Origin: Azolla caroliniana
Taxonomy: Eukaryota; Polypodiophyta
Direction of reading: 5' to 3'
DNA length: 64,000 bases
Assembly: GCA_043228905.1 (NCBI GenBank)
Contig: JBHGNT010000006.1
Location: 12,400,001-12,464,000, forward strand
In this document: one piece after another, positions 41,599 to 54,400 of the stretch
How positions within the stretch are numbered: position 1 is the first letter of the stretch
Layout: every line of letters begins with the position of its first letter
Position numbers and translations under genes: made by a program
Notes under the pieces: model-generated
Seen by the model: the letters and a program-made list of their open reading frames with translations, nothing else
Database searches by the model: none
Told to the model about the DNA's origin: nothing

Positions 41599-44326
41599 CC
41601 AGCAGTTAATATGGTGGTTCCGGAAGTGGCGGATGTACAGCAAGTAACCACACGGTCGAAAGGCATGGCCAAAGAGTGGGAAACACAAGAGGCCATACGA
41701 AAACAGGCGACGGAATGGGTGAAGGAAGCCAATGAAAGGAACGTCGCGGACGCGGAATGGCAAAAGGCGAATACCATAGGGAGTGCCGGCGGTAGCCACG
41801 CAGAAAACGAGACATGGCAAGCACTGCAAGAATGTCAGATCACGTTGCCATTAGGAAGACTCTTGCAGCTCGTGCCGCGATTTACGGAAGGACTAAAAAC
41901 GGTCATGACAGACGGTATAGCCCCACCGGCACCAGTCCTCTTCTCGAATCCGGAGGAGGGACCGACAGTGGTGGACACTAGTAGTCCGGTGATTACAGCT
42001 ATTGTCAAAGGGCACGAACTTCCCGGCACAGTAATCGATGGAGGTTCCGGGGTGAACGTAATAAGCCTCCGCACGTGTGATGCCTTGGGTATACATGAAT
42101 GGGAGCCATGTCCGTTCTGGCTACGGATGGCGGATACGAGCTCTGTACGGCCGACGGGCTTAATACGGAAATTGGAAGTCACCATAGGAGGTCACACATT
42201 TCACATCTCGGCTGTCGTGCTGCAGCTACAGGCGCAAGGCGCGTACCCACTGTTGCTGGGCAGACCATGGTTGAAAACAGCACACATCAAGCAAAATTGG
42301 CGGAAAAATATGATTACCTTCCGGCGCGGAAAAGCCAAGGTCCGGGTACTGACACAAACACGGACGAGCAACGGTAAGGAATGCACACCGCTGTATGCGG
42401 AATGCGTGAATATGCTTGAAGGGTTGGCAGACGACGAAGAAGCCCAGTACTTGGACGAACACCCGAAGATCGTACCACTCTTCGAGATTGACGTAGCTGA
42501 AGCCGTAGCGCCATACTTGCCGCAGCGGGACGAAACCGAAGCCGAACCAGACAAAGATTCGATTCGGGAATTACGGCAAGCACAGGAAGCGTTGGAATGG
42601 GAAATGGCCGTTTCCCAACGGGTAAAAACATCCCAGCTCGACGAAGTGAACCTAGGAAGCAAGGACGAATCAAAGCCGGTACACATCGCCAAAGAAATGA
42701 AGCCGGAAGATAAAGCGGCGATGATCAAACTTCTCACGGAGTTTCGCGACGTATTCGCCTGGTCATACGAAGACATGCGAGGGCTGGACCCTCAATTATA
42801 TCAGCATCAGATCCACTTAGGCAAGGACGCGAAACCAGTGGCGCAAAGACGTTACCGAATGAACCCCAACTACGCCGCCAAAGTGGAGGAAATCGACAAA
42901 CTCCTAAGAGTGGGCTTCATCCGGCCGGTAAAGAAAGCGACGTGGCTGAGCCCCATCGTCGTCGTCCCAAAGAAGAACGGTAAAATCCGCGTGTGTGTAG
43001 ATTACAGGAAACTAAATGCAGCCACAATTACAGATGCATTCCCTCTTCCGTTCACGGATGGAGTACTGGATGCCGTCGCCGGCCATGAAGTTTATAGCTT
43101 TTTAGACGGGTTCAGCGGATACAATCAAATCCGGATGCACCCTGACGACCAGGAGAAGACAACGTTCGTCACCGAATGGGGGGTGTTTGTGGCCGTAGTA
43201 ATGATGTTCGGACTAAAAACGGCACCAGCAACTTTCCAGCGAATCATCATGGAGATCTTCGGTGAATACATTCCCGCCTTCATGCAGGTTTTCCTGGATG
43301 ACTTTGCAATCTATAGCCGGGAAAAAGACCTTTTGCAGCACCTACGGTTATGCCTTGAAAAGTGTAGGTTATACCGGCTAAGCTTAAACCCAGCAAAATG
43401 CATCTTTGGGGTTTCAAGTGGAATATTACTGGGACACATTGTAAGTAAGGAGGGCATTGCGGTCGACCCGGACAAAGTAAACGCGATACTAGGGGCACCG
43501 GCGCCAAAAACGGCCAAAGCACTAAGCCGATTCTTAGGACAGATCCGGTGGCACAGCCAGATGCTCCGTCACTTGGCTGACTTGGCTACACCATTACACA
43601 CCGCGGTACATCGGACACCGTTCCAATGGACGGATACGGAGGATAAGGCATACAATGCCCTGAAGGTACTTTTGTCGCAAGCACCCGTCGTGCAGCCTCC
43701 GGATTGGAGCAAGGAATTTCATGTGTTCGTTGACGCTTCCGACATCGCTATCGGCAGCGCCTTAATGCAACTTACGGAGCCTAAATGGTACCGGCCGGTA
43801 TATTACGCCAGCCGGAAGCTGTCCCAAGCGGAGAAGAACTATTCGACGACGGAACGAGAGGCCCTGGGCATGATCTACAGTGTCACAAAGTTTCGTCATT
43901 ACCTATTGGGAAGGAAGTTCTCCTTTCATGTGGATCACTCGGCGCTCCTGTACTTGGTGTCCAAGGCGTCCCTGACCGGTAAGTTGGCCCGTTGGACCTT
44001 GCTGTTGCAGGAGTTCGAATTCGAGATCTTCCACCGGCCCGGTATCCAGCATGCCGTAGCAGACTACCTGAGCCGGTTAGAGTCCGGAGAATCAGGCGAC
44101 GGAGTATCGGATGAATTCCCGGACGCAGAGTTATTCCGTATCACCCCGGAAACGGCAGCGGACGACACGGTGGCATCAGAAGATAGGTGGCTGACAAACA
44201 TGCACCAGTTCCTAAGCACGGGCCTGCCACCGGAGGAAATGAACCGGGACGAGAGGAAACGACTGGCGGTGCAGAGCCGCAATTTCTGTCTGTTACGGGA
44301 CACTCTCTACCACAAGGGAGCAGATG

Positions 44327-44349
44327 GGTAAAAGCATGCGAGTGGAAAC
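44327..44349 (+). repeat. Left terminal inverted repeat
   Basis: Starts GGTAAAAGCATGCGAGTGG. It contains the palindrome GCATGC, also present in the end of the older element at 36866. The first TAGCTAATTAGCTA follows at 44357. Confidence 0.92.
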
Positions 44350-44576
44350 ACTATTATAGCTAATTAGCTACTAAAATGGCCATAGCTAATTAGCTATTTG
44401 TTTAGCTAGTCTTTCTTGTGGGAAAATCAAATATTTGAAAAACTAATTTATGAAAAAACTCAAATATTTGAACTTCTGTTTCAGACGTAGTGGAACTTGG
44501 GGAATATCACCATCATCTAAGGTCGACTTCAATGTCATCAATTTCCTGTTTAGCCTAAGTCTGATTTTGAACGCAG

Positions 44577-47500
44577 ATGGAGTACTCAGAGCACGAACGC
44601 AGACGTAGCTCCCGCAACAACAAAAAATCGACATTGCAGATTGAGAGCTACAACACAGAACCCGCTCGATCATCGTCCAGGTATGTTTCAGTTACAGAAA
44701 CCCCAAACATTTGTTTTTTCTTTTTGACTACTGTCTGAACTTTGGTGCCGATTCATATTTCCCCAAAATCGAATAGGGCGAAGTCCTTGGAGTCCCATAC
44801 AAGGATGTCTCGCAAATCGGGGAGTAGCAACAGGTGTGTTTATATTACTTTTTTTGTGTTTAATCCTGTCTTTAGTGATTAGGGTTTGTGATTGAAATTT
44901 CTGATTAGGGTTTGTGATTGAAATTTCTGATTAGGGTTTTTGATTATAAATTTCTGATTAGAATTTCTGAATAGGGTTTCTGGTTACAAATTTTGATTAC
45001 AAATTAGAATTTCTGAATAGGGTTTTTGTTTATAAATTTCTGCTTAGGATTTCTGATTAGGGTTTGTGATTGAAATTTTTTATTAGGGTTTCTGATTGAA
45101 ATTTCTGATTAGGGTTTTTGATTATAAATTTCTGATTAGAATTTCTGAATAAGGTTTCTGGTTACAAACTTCTGATTACAGATTTTGATTAGGGTTTCTG
45201 ATTTCAAACTTCTGATTACAGATTTTGATTAGGGTTTCTGATTTCAAATTTCTGAATACAAATTATGATTAGGGTTTCTGATTTGCTAAGTTAAAGATTT
45301 TGCACCATTTTTGTTGTTGTTGATTGGGGTTTTTGATTCTCACATATTCTGATTTTGCACTATTTCTGATTTCTGAAATGATATTTCAGATGGCTCGATC
45401 CTCCGTAAACGAGAGTGCTAAACTTCGCAAAATTTTGCGAGACAAAGGAGGACTTCCACAACACCTATGGTCTGTCACTCGAGGGTGTTGACCCTGCTGT
45501 CCTAAGTGATCAATTGATCAGTGATATAGACTGGATGACAGTATATACAGTGCCTAGAGTCAAAGGCAAGGTCAAGCTGAAGCATGTACGAGCCGACTTG
45601 TACGATGACTGCATGAGACTGCACCAGAAAGTTCATCAGGAGATCCCAGTCAACAATGAGTTGTCAGTTTCATTTGCTAGAGCATTTGCATATGAGTACT
45701 GCAAAACAGCGAAGGAATCTAGAGACCCTGAAATGTATAGGGTAGCTTGGGCAGTCTATGGTGAGGCATCGGTAAAAAGATGCCGAAAGATGGGGACCTT
45801 GGCACAAAAAATAGACAGATTTTGGAGCATGGCAGCTGTTGATGCAACTGCCGACTCCCAGCAAGACCAGGGGCATACACCACACCGACACCCAAGGAAA
45901 GCCAATGTCGATGATACAGGTGAGACATTGGTTAGCTATATGCTAAAAAATGTCCATGAAGCCTGTGAGACATTGACATTTTTTAAGACTGATTTAGAGA
46001 AAGCCACAATGGCTTCTGCAATGGAGAGCAAAGTTACTTCTGCTGTTACAACAATTAGAAATAAGATTCAGGTAACTATTGTTTTGCTGGTATGTGATTG
46101 TGTTATAAATAACGGGTAAAATGTGCTAATCAAGCATTATTTGGAATAGGTTGCGCAACAGGAGCTTGAATTAGAGGGGCCACTGGATCCCCAGCGTAAA
46201 ATAGAACTACAAATAGAGATCCAGGTTCTTTCAATGAACCTGGACCTTCTAGGTGTAAATACTGTTGCAGATTACAATTTGGATAAGCTTCAAGTAAGTT
46301 AACGATTCCTGAGCAAAGTTGGTGTATCTTTCAACAACAAGAATAATTAATCGGTAAATTTCTCTGTTGCGTTGAAGGAACAATACATTCATCAAGAACA
46401 GGTAGTTAGCTGCCTTAAGAAGAAGCTACATTTTGTGGAGGGAATGGTAAGGACCAGACAGGATTTGGACCTGAACATTCTTGCTCCCTTACCAAATGAA
46501 GTAGAACCAGAAAATGATTTATTGACAGTTCAAGCACGTTGCATCGCTTGCGGGTTAGGTGTGGAGGACAAAACTGCGTCTTTGTTGGTTCACCTACAAC
46601 CATGCAACCACACATACCATCTGCTTTGTTTTCAACATGCCTGTCGAATTGCTGCATTCTGTTTGGGAGATTGCAGTACAACTCTACCAAATGAGTGGAG
46701 AAAACAAACAGGTATACCATACTGTAGCTAATAAGCTTAGTCTTTTCTAATTAGCTATCCTACTAGCTAATTAGCTACTGGCAGCTAATGAGCTACTAGC
46801 TAATTAGCTATCCTAGTAGCTAATTAGCTATGGTACTAGCTAATTAGCTAGTACCATAGTTGTGTAAAAAAGCTAAATAGCTATCCTACTAGCTAATTAG
46901 CCACTGGCAACTAATTAGCTATCCTAGTAACTAATTAGCTACTGCCATAGTTGTGTAAAGTAGCTAATAAGCTATCCTAGTAGCTAGTTAGCTATGGTAC
47001 TAGCTAATTAGCTAGTACCATAGTTGTGTAAAAAAGCTAATTAGCTATCCTACTAGCTAATTTGCTACTGGCAACTAATTAGCTATCCTACTAGCTAATT
47101 AGCTATCCTACTAGCTAATTAGCTATCATAGTAGCTAATTAGCTACTGACATAGTTGTGTAAAGTAGCTAATAAGCTATCCTAGTAGCTAGTTAGCTATG
47201 GTACTAGCTAATTAGCTAGTACCATAGTTGTGTAAAAAAGCTAATTAGCTATCCTACTAGCTAATTAGCTACTGACAACTAATTAGCTATCCTACTAGCT
47301 AATTAGCTATCCTACTAGCTAATTAGCTATCATAGTAGCTAATTAGCTACTGACATAGTTGTGTAAAGTAGCTAATAAGCTATCCTAGTAGCTAGTTAGC
47401 TATGGTACTAGCTAATTAGCTAGTACCATAGTTGTGTAAAAAAGCTAATTAGCTATCCTACTAGCTAATTAGCTACTGGCAACTAATTAGCTATCCTACT

Positions 47501-49241
47501 AGCTAATTAGCTATCCTACTAGCTAATTAGCTATCATAGTAGCTAATTAGCTACTGACATAGTTGTGTAAAGTAGCTAATAAGCTATCCTAGTAGCTAAT
47601 TAGCTACTGGCAGCTAATTAGCTGTCCTAGTAGCTAATAAGCTATCCTAGCTACTACATAGTTGAGAAAGTAGCTAATTAGCTTTCATTGTAGCTAATTA
47701 GCTATCCTAGCTACCACCATAGTTAGTAAAGTAGCTAATTAGCTATCCTAGCTACTACCATAGTTAGTAAAGTAGCTAATTATCTATCCTAGCTACTACC
47801 ATAGTTGAGTAAAGTAGCTAATTAGCTACCATAGTAGCTAATTAGCTATCCTAGCTACTACTATAGTTGTGTAAAGTAGCTAATAAGCTATCCTACTAGC
47901 TAATTAGCTATCCTAGTAGGTAATTAGCTATGGTACTAGCTAATTAGCTAGTACTATAGTTGTGTAAAAAAGCTAATTAGGTATCCTACTAGCTAATTAG
48001 CCACTGGCAACTAATTAGCTATCCCAGTAACTAATTAGCTACTGCCATAGTTGTGTAAAGTAGCTAATAAGCTATCCTAGTAGCTAATTAGCTACTAGCA
48101 GCTAATTAGCTATCCTAGTAGCTAATTAGCTATCCTACTAGCTAATTAGCTACTACCATAGTTGAGTAAAGTACCTAATTAGCTATCCTACTAGCTAATT
48201 AGCTACTACCATAGTTGAGTAAAGTACCTAATTAGCTATCCTACTAGCTAATTAGCTACTGGCAACTAATTAGCTATCCTAGTAGCTAATTAGCTATCCT
48301 ACTAGCTAATTAGCTGCTGGCAACTAATTAGCTATCCTACTAGCGAATTGGCTATCCTAGCGAATTAGCTATCCTAGTAGCTACTGCCATAGTTGTGTAA
48401 AGTAGCTAATAAGCTATCCTAGTAGCTAATTAGCTACTGGCAGCTAATTAGCTATCCTAGTAGCTAATTAGCTACTGGCAGCTAATTAGCTGTCCTAGTA
48501 GCTAATAAGCTATCCTAACTACTACCATAGTTGAGTAAAGTACCTAATTAGCTATCCTAACTACTACCATAGTTGAGTAAAGTACCTAATTAGCTATCAT
48601 ACTAGCTAATTAGCTATCGTACTAGCTAATTAGCTATCCTAGCTTCTACCATAGTTTAGTAAAGTAGCTAATTAGCTATCCTAAATAACTGTCATGTTAT
48701 TGTAGAATCTTGTGGATTAAGGACGGCACATGATGTGTCTGGTGCTGATGATGCTGCAACAGATGAGGATACTACTGCCAATGTGGCTGAAAGTAAGAGT
48801 CCTGCTATCACATCTCCTTCAGATCAGCTGCACCCTATTCTTTTGGAACAGTGTACTGAATTAGGCAACGATGTGAAATGCCATGAAATAGTGGAAACAA
48901 CATGTAAAACTGAGGTTCACAACAACAGTGTTTATGAACACTTGATGCAACATTTCTTCGAGTCTCAAGACCTTGATTCCACCCCACCGAGCCCAACTAC
49001 TGAAAATGTCCAAACAGATCCCTCTGTACTTGAAAAGCTAGTTCAAGAAACGGCTGATGTGCAATTAGCTGCTGAGGCGATGGGAAGGTTGTTGGAGGAG
49101 GACACACTTGCGCATTGGGTCCTAGAAGCAAGGCTAAATGGGGAACCAACCAGAAAAAGGCTGAAGAAGGGGCCACGATCGGGAACAAGACCAGTTACTC
49201 GGTCAAGGGGCCCAGACGTAGTGGAGCGAAATACTGTTTAG
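44577..49241 (+). CDS. RING-finger protein gene of the transposon (six exons, one premature stop)
   Basis: Exons inferred from GT-AG sites with matching phase: 44577-44680, 44777-44833, 45390-46071, 46150-46293, 46378-46711, 48706-49241, giving 618 codons. The N-terminus is basic and serine-rich. Exon 3 carries a helical domain shared with 38122-39080. Exons 3-5 look coiled-coil. Exon 5 has a RING-type zinc site: CIAC (384-387), CNHTYHLLC (405-413) and C424/C428, with the last pair spaced unusually. A TAA at 45406 (codon 60) interrupts exon 3; CAA would restore it. Intron 2 holds GATTAGGGTTT repeats and intron 5 the TAGCTAATTAGCTA satellite. RING proteins are often ubiquitin ligases, but the role in transposition is unknown. 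Confidence 0.65.
44840..45300 (+). repeat. Intron repeats of GATTAGGGTTT type
   Basis: About 20 imperfect copies of a 20-25 base unit, GATTAGGGTTTNTGATTNNAAATTTCT, in intron 2 of the RING gene. The core TTAGGGTTT looks like the plant telomere repeat, but the spacing is not telomeric. Confidence 0.75.
46725..48690. repeat. TAGCTAATTAGCTA palindrome satellite in intron 5 of the RING gene
   Basis: Almost 2 kb made of the 14-bp perfect palindrome TAGCTAATTAGCTA spaced by CCTAC, CCTAG, CATAG or CTGGCA, so that centres recur about every 20 bases. Larger units of about 155-180 bases, ending ACCATAGTTGTGTAAA, are also tandem. No coding sequence. Confidence 0.93.
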
Positions 49242-49490
49242 TTGGATATGATTGTTAGCTTAGGGATTTTGCTAGGGTTTTATGAAGTTTTACTATCCTG
49301 TTGGACAAGTAAAACCTCAGATTGGTTGTTGCTTGATCCACATTATGTAATGGAACTCTATGATGTTTTTCCAAGATAATTTGAAGAGTGTTGTTCTATG
49401 ACTGAAACTCTTTGATGTTCAGGATATTGTTTTGTGAGACTAGTAGTTACTTTGTGAGTGTGAATATGTTGGTGTTTTCTGATGTTGCAG

Positions 49491-50506
49491 AGTCTAAAGG
49501 GTTTGATTCTATTGCTCGTAAGGCCAATGGCAGTGTGGATATTGTTGATGTTGCGGCATGTTTAAAGGGCCCCATCTTGAAAGTAGATGTAGCAACTGAC
49601 ACAAGTGATCTGGTCACACAAGTTGATCAAGCATGTAGCACGGATGACTTGGTGTTGCAGGTAGATGCAGCATGTAGCACGGATGACTTGGTGTTGCAGG
49701 TAGATGCAGCATGTGATACCAGTGGACTGATATCGAGCAGAATAGTAGCTACATGCACTGAGGTAATCCAAGGATTGATAACTAAGTCGACAAAACAAGA
49801 GCACCAGAATGTGAAGCTAGGCCCAACACAGACGACTAGGGGTTTAAAGAGGAAAAGGACACCAGTTGTGTCAGCCGAACCTGAGCTGATTGAGATTGAT
49901 CGTATCCTACCAGAAAATGGTGTAACAGCGGCTCAGTTTCAGGAATGGAAACCTAAACCACTAGAAGTCGAGCGAAGAGCCTTGATCTTGGAGCTTGATA
50001 AAGTCTTGATGAGTGTGAGATATATGCAGCCAAGGAGGGATGCAAATCAGTTTCTAGAGTGGGCTGTGGAGTACTTCGATTTGTTTATTTGGAGTGAAAA
50101 ACCAAAATCAGATGTGTGGAAGTGTTTGGCAAGATTCTTCCCAAAATGGCGAAGTCGTTTTAAAGGTCAATGGGCACGAGAAAATTGTGAGCAGATGGAA
50201 GCTGCAAGATTCAAGAGGCTTTCTGATTTTTGGGCTACTTGGCCTGAATATAATGCTGACAATACATTGATTTTGGATACAGAACATTTCCGACACTACT
50301 TCAATATTCGGAGATGCTGTCTCATTCTACCCGAGGAAATGCCTGAACAGTACCTGGTGCAAACAGTGAGCTGCCAACTAGGTGCATGGTTGTGGACTCC
50401 ATACCGAGCTCAATATGCGGATAATATATGTAGACTCGTTCCACTGACTAGCAAGAGCTTAGCTGTTTATAGGAGATTTGTAGACATTTCCAATCGTAAT
50501 TTATAA
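49491..50506 (+). CDS. FCP1/HAD-phosphatase-like domain ORF of the transposon
   Basis: About 338 codons after an acceptor GTTGCAG|AG (49490). A donor inside the last RING exon (GCTGAAA|GTAAGAG, 48792/48793) joins it in frame, which would give a RING-HAD protein of about 807 aa. It could also be a separate gene starting at ATG 49415. The N-terminal part has two identical 39-base units (about 49632-49709), then KRKR. The C-terminal part reads RALILELDKVL, FDLFIWSEKPKSDVWKCL, FWATWPEYNADNTLILD and CCLILPEE, the layout of the FCP1-like (NLI-interacting factor) fold seen in plants. The catalytic DxDx(T/V) has become ELDKV and the late DD pair DT, so it may be inactive. Confidence 0.55.
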
Positions 50507-50629
50507 ATATGTAAAGAGATGACATTATTCAATGAAGAATTTAATTACTTGTTCCCACTGTACTTATCTACTGTGTAATTTGAGGAATATGTTGCAGATT
50601 GTTGATTTCATTCTATTGATGACTATTTA

Positions 50630-51400
50630 GCTATTGACAGCTAATTAGCTGCATTTGTACAGCTAATTAGCTACTGATGACTATTTCGCTATAACTTATA
50701 ACTTAAAACTTAACAAAAAAGACATGATTTTATTGAGAAAGAAGCACAGAAAGCAGACTGTATACAAGAAATTGATTCCAAACGAATTTATTGATCTGTT
50801 TTCGCGAAATACATGTTTGTTTTACAAGAGAACATGGTAAGTGCTACTTGTAGCTACAAATTCCATGGCATACTATTGTAAATACATTTGTACAGCTAAT
50901 TAGCTGCATTTGTACAGCTAATTAGCTACTGATGACTATTTCGCTATAACTTATAACTTAAAACTTAACAAAAAAGACATGATTTTATTGAGAAAGAAGC
51001 ACAGAAAGCAGACTGTATACAAGAAATTGATTCCAAACGAATTTATTGATCTGTTTTCGCGAAATACATGTTTGTTTTACAAGAGAACATGGTAAGTGCT
51101 ACTTGTAGCTACAAATTCCATGGCATACTATTGTAAATACATTTGTACAGCTAATTAGCTGCATTTGTACAGCTAATTAGCTACTGATGACTATTTCGCT
51201 ATAACTTATAACTTAAAACTTAACAAAAAAGACATGATTTTATTGAGAAAGAAGCACAGAAAGCAGACTGTATACAAGAAATTGATTCCAAACGAATTTA
51301 TTGATCTGTTTTCGCGAAATACATGTTTGTTTTACAAGAGAACATGGTAAGTGCTACTTGTAGCTACAAATTCCATGGCATACTATTGTAAATACATTCA
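50630..51400. repeat. Three tandem 255-bp repeats over the transposase 3' end
   Basis: Marker CTACTGATGA falls at 50671, 50926 and 51181, exactly 255 bases apart, and the copies look identical. Each has two AGCTAATTAGCT palindromes and a copy of the last codons and 3' region of the transposase gene. The rightmost copy contains the real stop codon (51364-51366). Confidence 0.92.
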
Positions 51401-54400
51401 TACACATTGGCACCAACAGTGTATAAACCGGAGCAGCTATTGTATTCTGACATTGGGACGTTGATGCATCTGACCAAATGAGAGTACATATACGCCGCTG
51501 GTTTGTCTTCTAACAGCCTGTACACATATTCGTAGTCATCTAGTTTTGCATAAAAAATGCCTTCGATGTAGAATGTCCCGGCAGATACAAAATTTCCCCA
51601 TGCATCTACAATATTCTGCCTTGCACACTGTTTACTAACCGTGCACTTTAATATATAGAAATCAGCACCCTCTGAATTGCCTTCTTCAGCATTTACAGCG
51701 AAGTTATCCCCAACGTTCAGGACATCACTCAAAGTATCTCCAAGTCCCTCATATGTGAAGTCAGCATTCTGCCCTGTTTCTCCATCAACTGCTTCCTTAT
51801 CATTCAGAGTGTGATACTCGCAATTCTGAATGTATGCTTTGTTTAGACAATATCTCCAATTTCCCTGCACACAATGGAAGCAAAAACAAGTCAATTCTCT
51901 AACCGCAATACAATGACCATCCAACCTGGAATAACCGCGAACAGCATGCAGAGATCGCAATTCGGGAATTCCTTGGCACTCCCAGGTCTTCTCCCTATTT
52001 ACTTCATCTATCTTCACTTCCCAAAATTCACGTTTGATATCTCGAACTTGCGAGGAATAAACACCTGTGGCACTCGTCGACATATTTGTTCTTAAAAATT
52101 CAACTACATGTGATGCACAATTCATGTGCACACCATCTGTCTTTAGTTGTTCATGGGTAAGTGCCCGCTTTATAACAGCCCCTGCACCATCATGTTCACC
52201 TTTACCATGGCCAGACCCAAAAAAATTCCATCTCATCTCCAAACCTGTTATAGCAGGATACCTCCCCACAAAATAAAATGGACGTCGAGCCTTGAATTGT
52301 GACGCAGCTCCGTCAGACCAGACCCAATGTTGAGTAAGCTCCAAACGTTGAGCTAATAACCACTGCCAATGTAACTTAAAACAGTGTTGGACGAACAAGG
52401 TATCATGCTTCTTATCATCGGAAATAAAGAAATGAATTACTTTTTTAACATCACCTGAAACTCGAAAATATGTTATGTGCACAAAAATGGTTACCTGAAC
52501 TGAACACCAATGCATAGATTGAATTTCATTCTGCTGCTTGAAAGTATAATTCTCTGCGAAATCTACTACTGAGACTACTACATCATTTGGGAAATCAGAT
52601 ATGCAAGTCTTAAACTGATGGGCCTGCCATGAATAAATGAAGTTGTGTTTAATGAACTTTCCTAGAGATACTACAAACAGAGACACCAAATCCCTTGGTT
52701 TAAGCATCTTCCGAACTAGATCCTTTCTTTTACACACCTTTCCTTCGAAATTGGTGTTCACTGACTCAAATAACTTCACAGAGATCAATATTTCACTACT
52801 CAATTCATTTGGACACCACCTAAATCTAGTAGGGCCACAATCTTGACATAAACCCATGACATATTTATGAATATGGAAGATAGCGTCAGATTCTCTCGGA
52901 CACAATATTGAATCTAATAAATAACTCATGGAAGAGATAACGTGCTCAGATGATTTACACTCCTCTTGCGGGCTTGATCGACAGATTGGGCACCCACATG
53001 TGCAAACTGTATTAGTTAGGGATGCGCTATGGTGACGTAGTAGATTAACAGAGTCCTTCAGAAAACCCATCTGTACATGGTAAATGCAACAACATGTGTA
53101 TCGATCCTTTAAGCGTCTCACAAAGTGTGGCTTAAGAGACTCGAATGTTCGTAGTTGAACTTTGATAGTTGGATGCATTCGTTTGAACCTAATAAATAAA
53201 TCGACCTGCGTAATAAAGGGGAATTAGTTATTCTCGTAACTAGGTAACTATCCTAGTAGTTAATTAGCTATTCTAGTAGCTAGTTAGCTATTCTAGTAGC
53301 TAGTTAGCTATTCTAGTAGCTAATTAGCTATCATGGTAGCTAATTAGCTGTCCTAGTAGCTAATTAGTTGTCCTAGTAGCTAATTAGCTATCATGGTAGT
53401 TAATTAGCTGTCGTAGTAGCAAATTAGCTATCATGGTAGCTAATTAGCTATTCTAGTAGCTAATTAGCTATCATGGTAGCTAATTAGCTGTCGTAGTAGC
53501 TAATTAGCTATCATGGTAGCTAATTAGCTGTCCTAGTAGCTAATTAGTTGTCCTAGTAGCTAATTAGCTATCATGGTAGCTAATTAGCTGCTCTAGTGGC
53601 TAATTAGCTATCATGGTGGCTAATTAGCTTTCCTAGTAACTAATTAGCTATCATGGTAGCTAATTAGCTTGTCTAGTAGCTAATTAGCTATCATGGTGGC
53701 TAATTAGCTTTCCTAGTAACTAATTAGCTATCATGGTAGCTAATTAGCTGTCGTAGTAGCTAATTAGCTATCATGGTAGCTAATTAGCTATTCTAGTAGC
53801 TAATTAGCTATTCTAGTAGCTAATTAGCTATCATGGTAGCTAATTAGCTGTCGTAGTAGCTAATTAGCTATCATGGTAGCTAATTAGCTGTCCTAGTAGC
53901 TAATTAGTTGTCCTAGTAGCTAATTAGCTATCATGGTAGCTAATTAGCTATCATGGTGGCTAATTAGCTTTCCTAGTAACTAATTAGCTATCATGGTAGC
54001 TAATTAGCTTGTCTAGTAGCTAATTAGCTATCATGGTGGCTAATTAGCTGGTCTAGTAGCTAATTAGCTATCGTGGTAGCTAATTAGCTGGTCTAGTAGC
54101 TAATTAGCTATAATGGTGGCTGATTAGCTTTCCTAGTAACTAATTAGCTATCATGGTAGCTAATTAGCTGGTATAGTAGCTAATTAGCTATCATGGTAGC
54201 TAATTAGCTATCACGGTGGCTAATTAGCTGTCCTAGTAACTAATTAGCTATCATGGTAGCTAATTAGCTGGTCTAGTAGCTAATTAGCTATAATGGTGGC
54301 TAATTAGCTATCCTAACTAATTAGCTATCATGGTAGTAGCTATTGAGAGTAGCCAGTTACCTATGTAGTAGCTATCATAGTAGCTAATTAGCTATCATGG

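Noticed and set aside
39994-41829. Long minus-strand open frames opposite gypsy gag and pol
   Set aside because: Antisense shadows of GC-rich coding sequence. The plus strand has clear Gag and Pol motifs.
44840-45300. Interstitial telomere
   Set aside because: The TTAGGGTTT cores are spaced by unrelated bases and never occur as direct TTTAGGG tandems.
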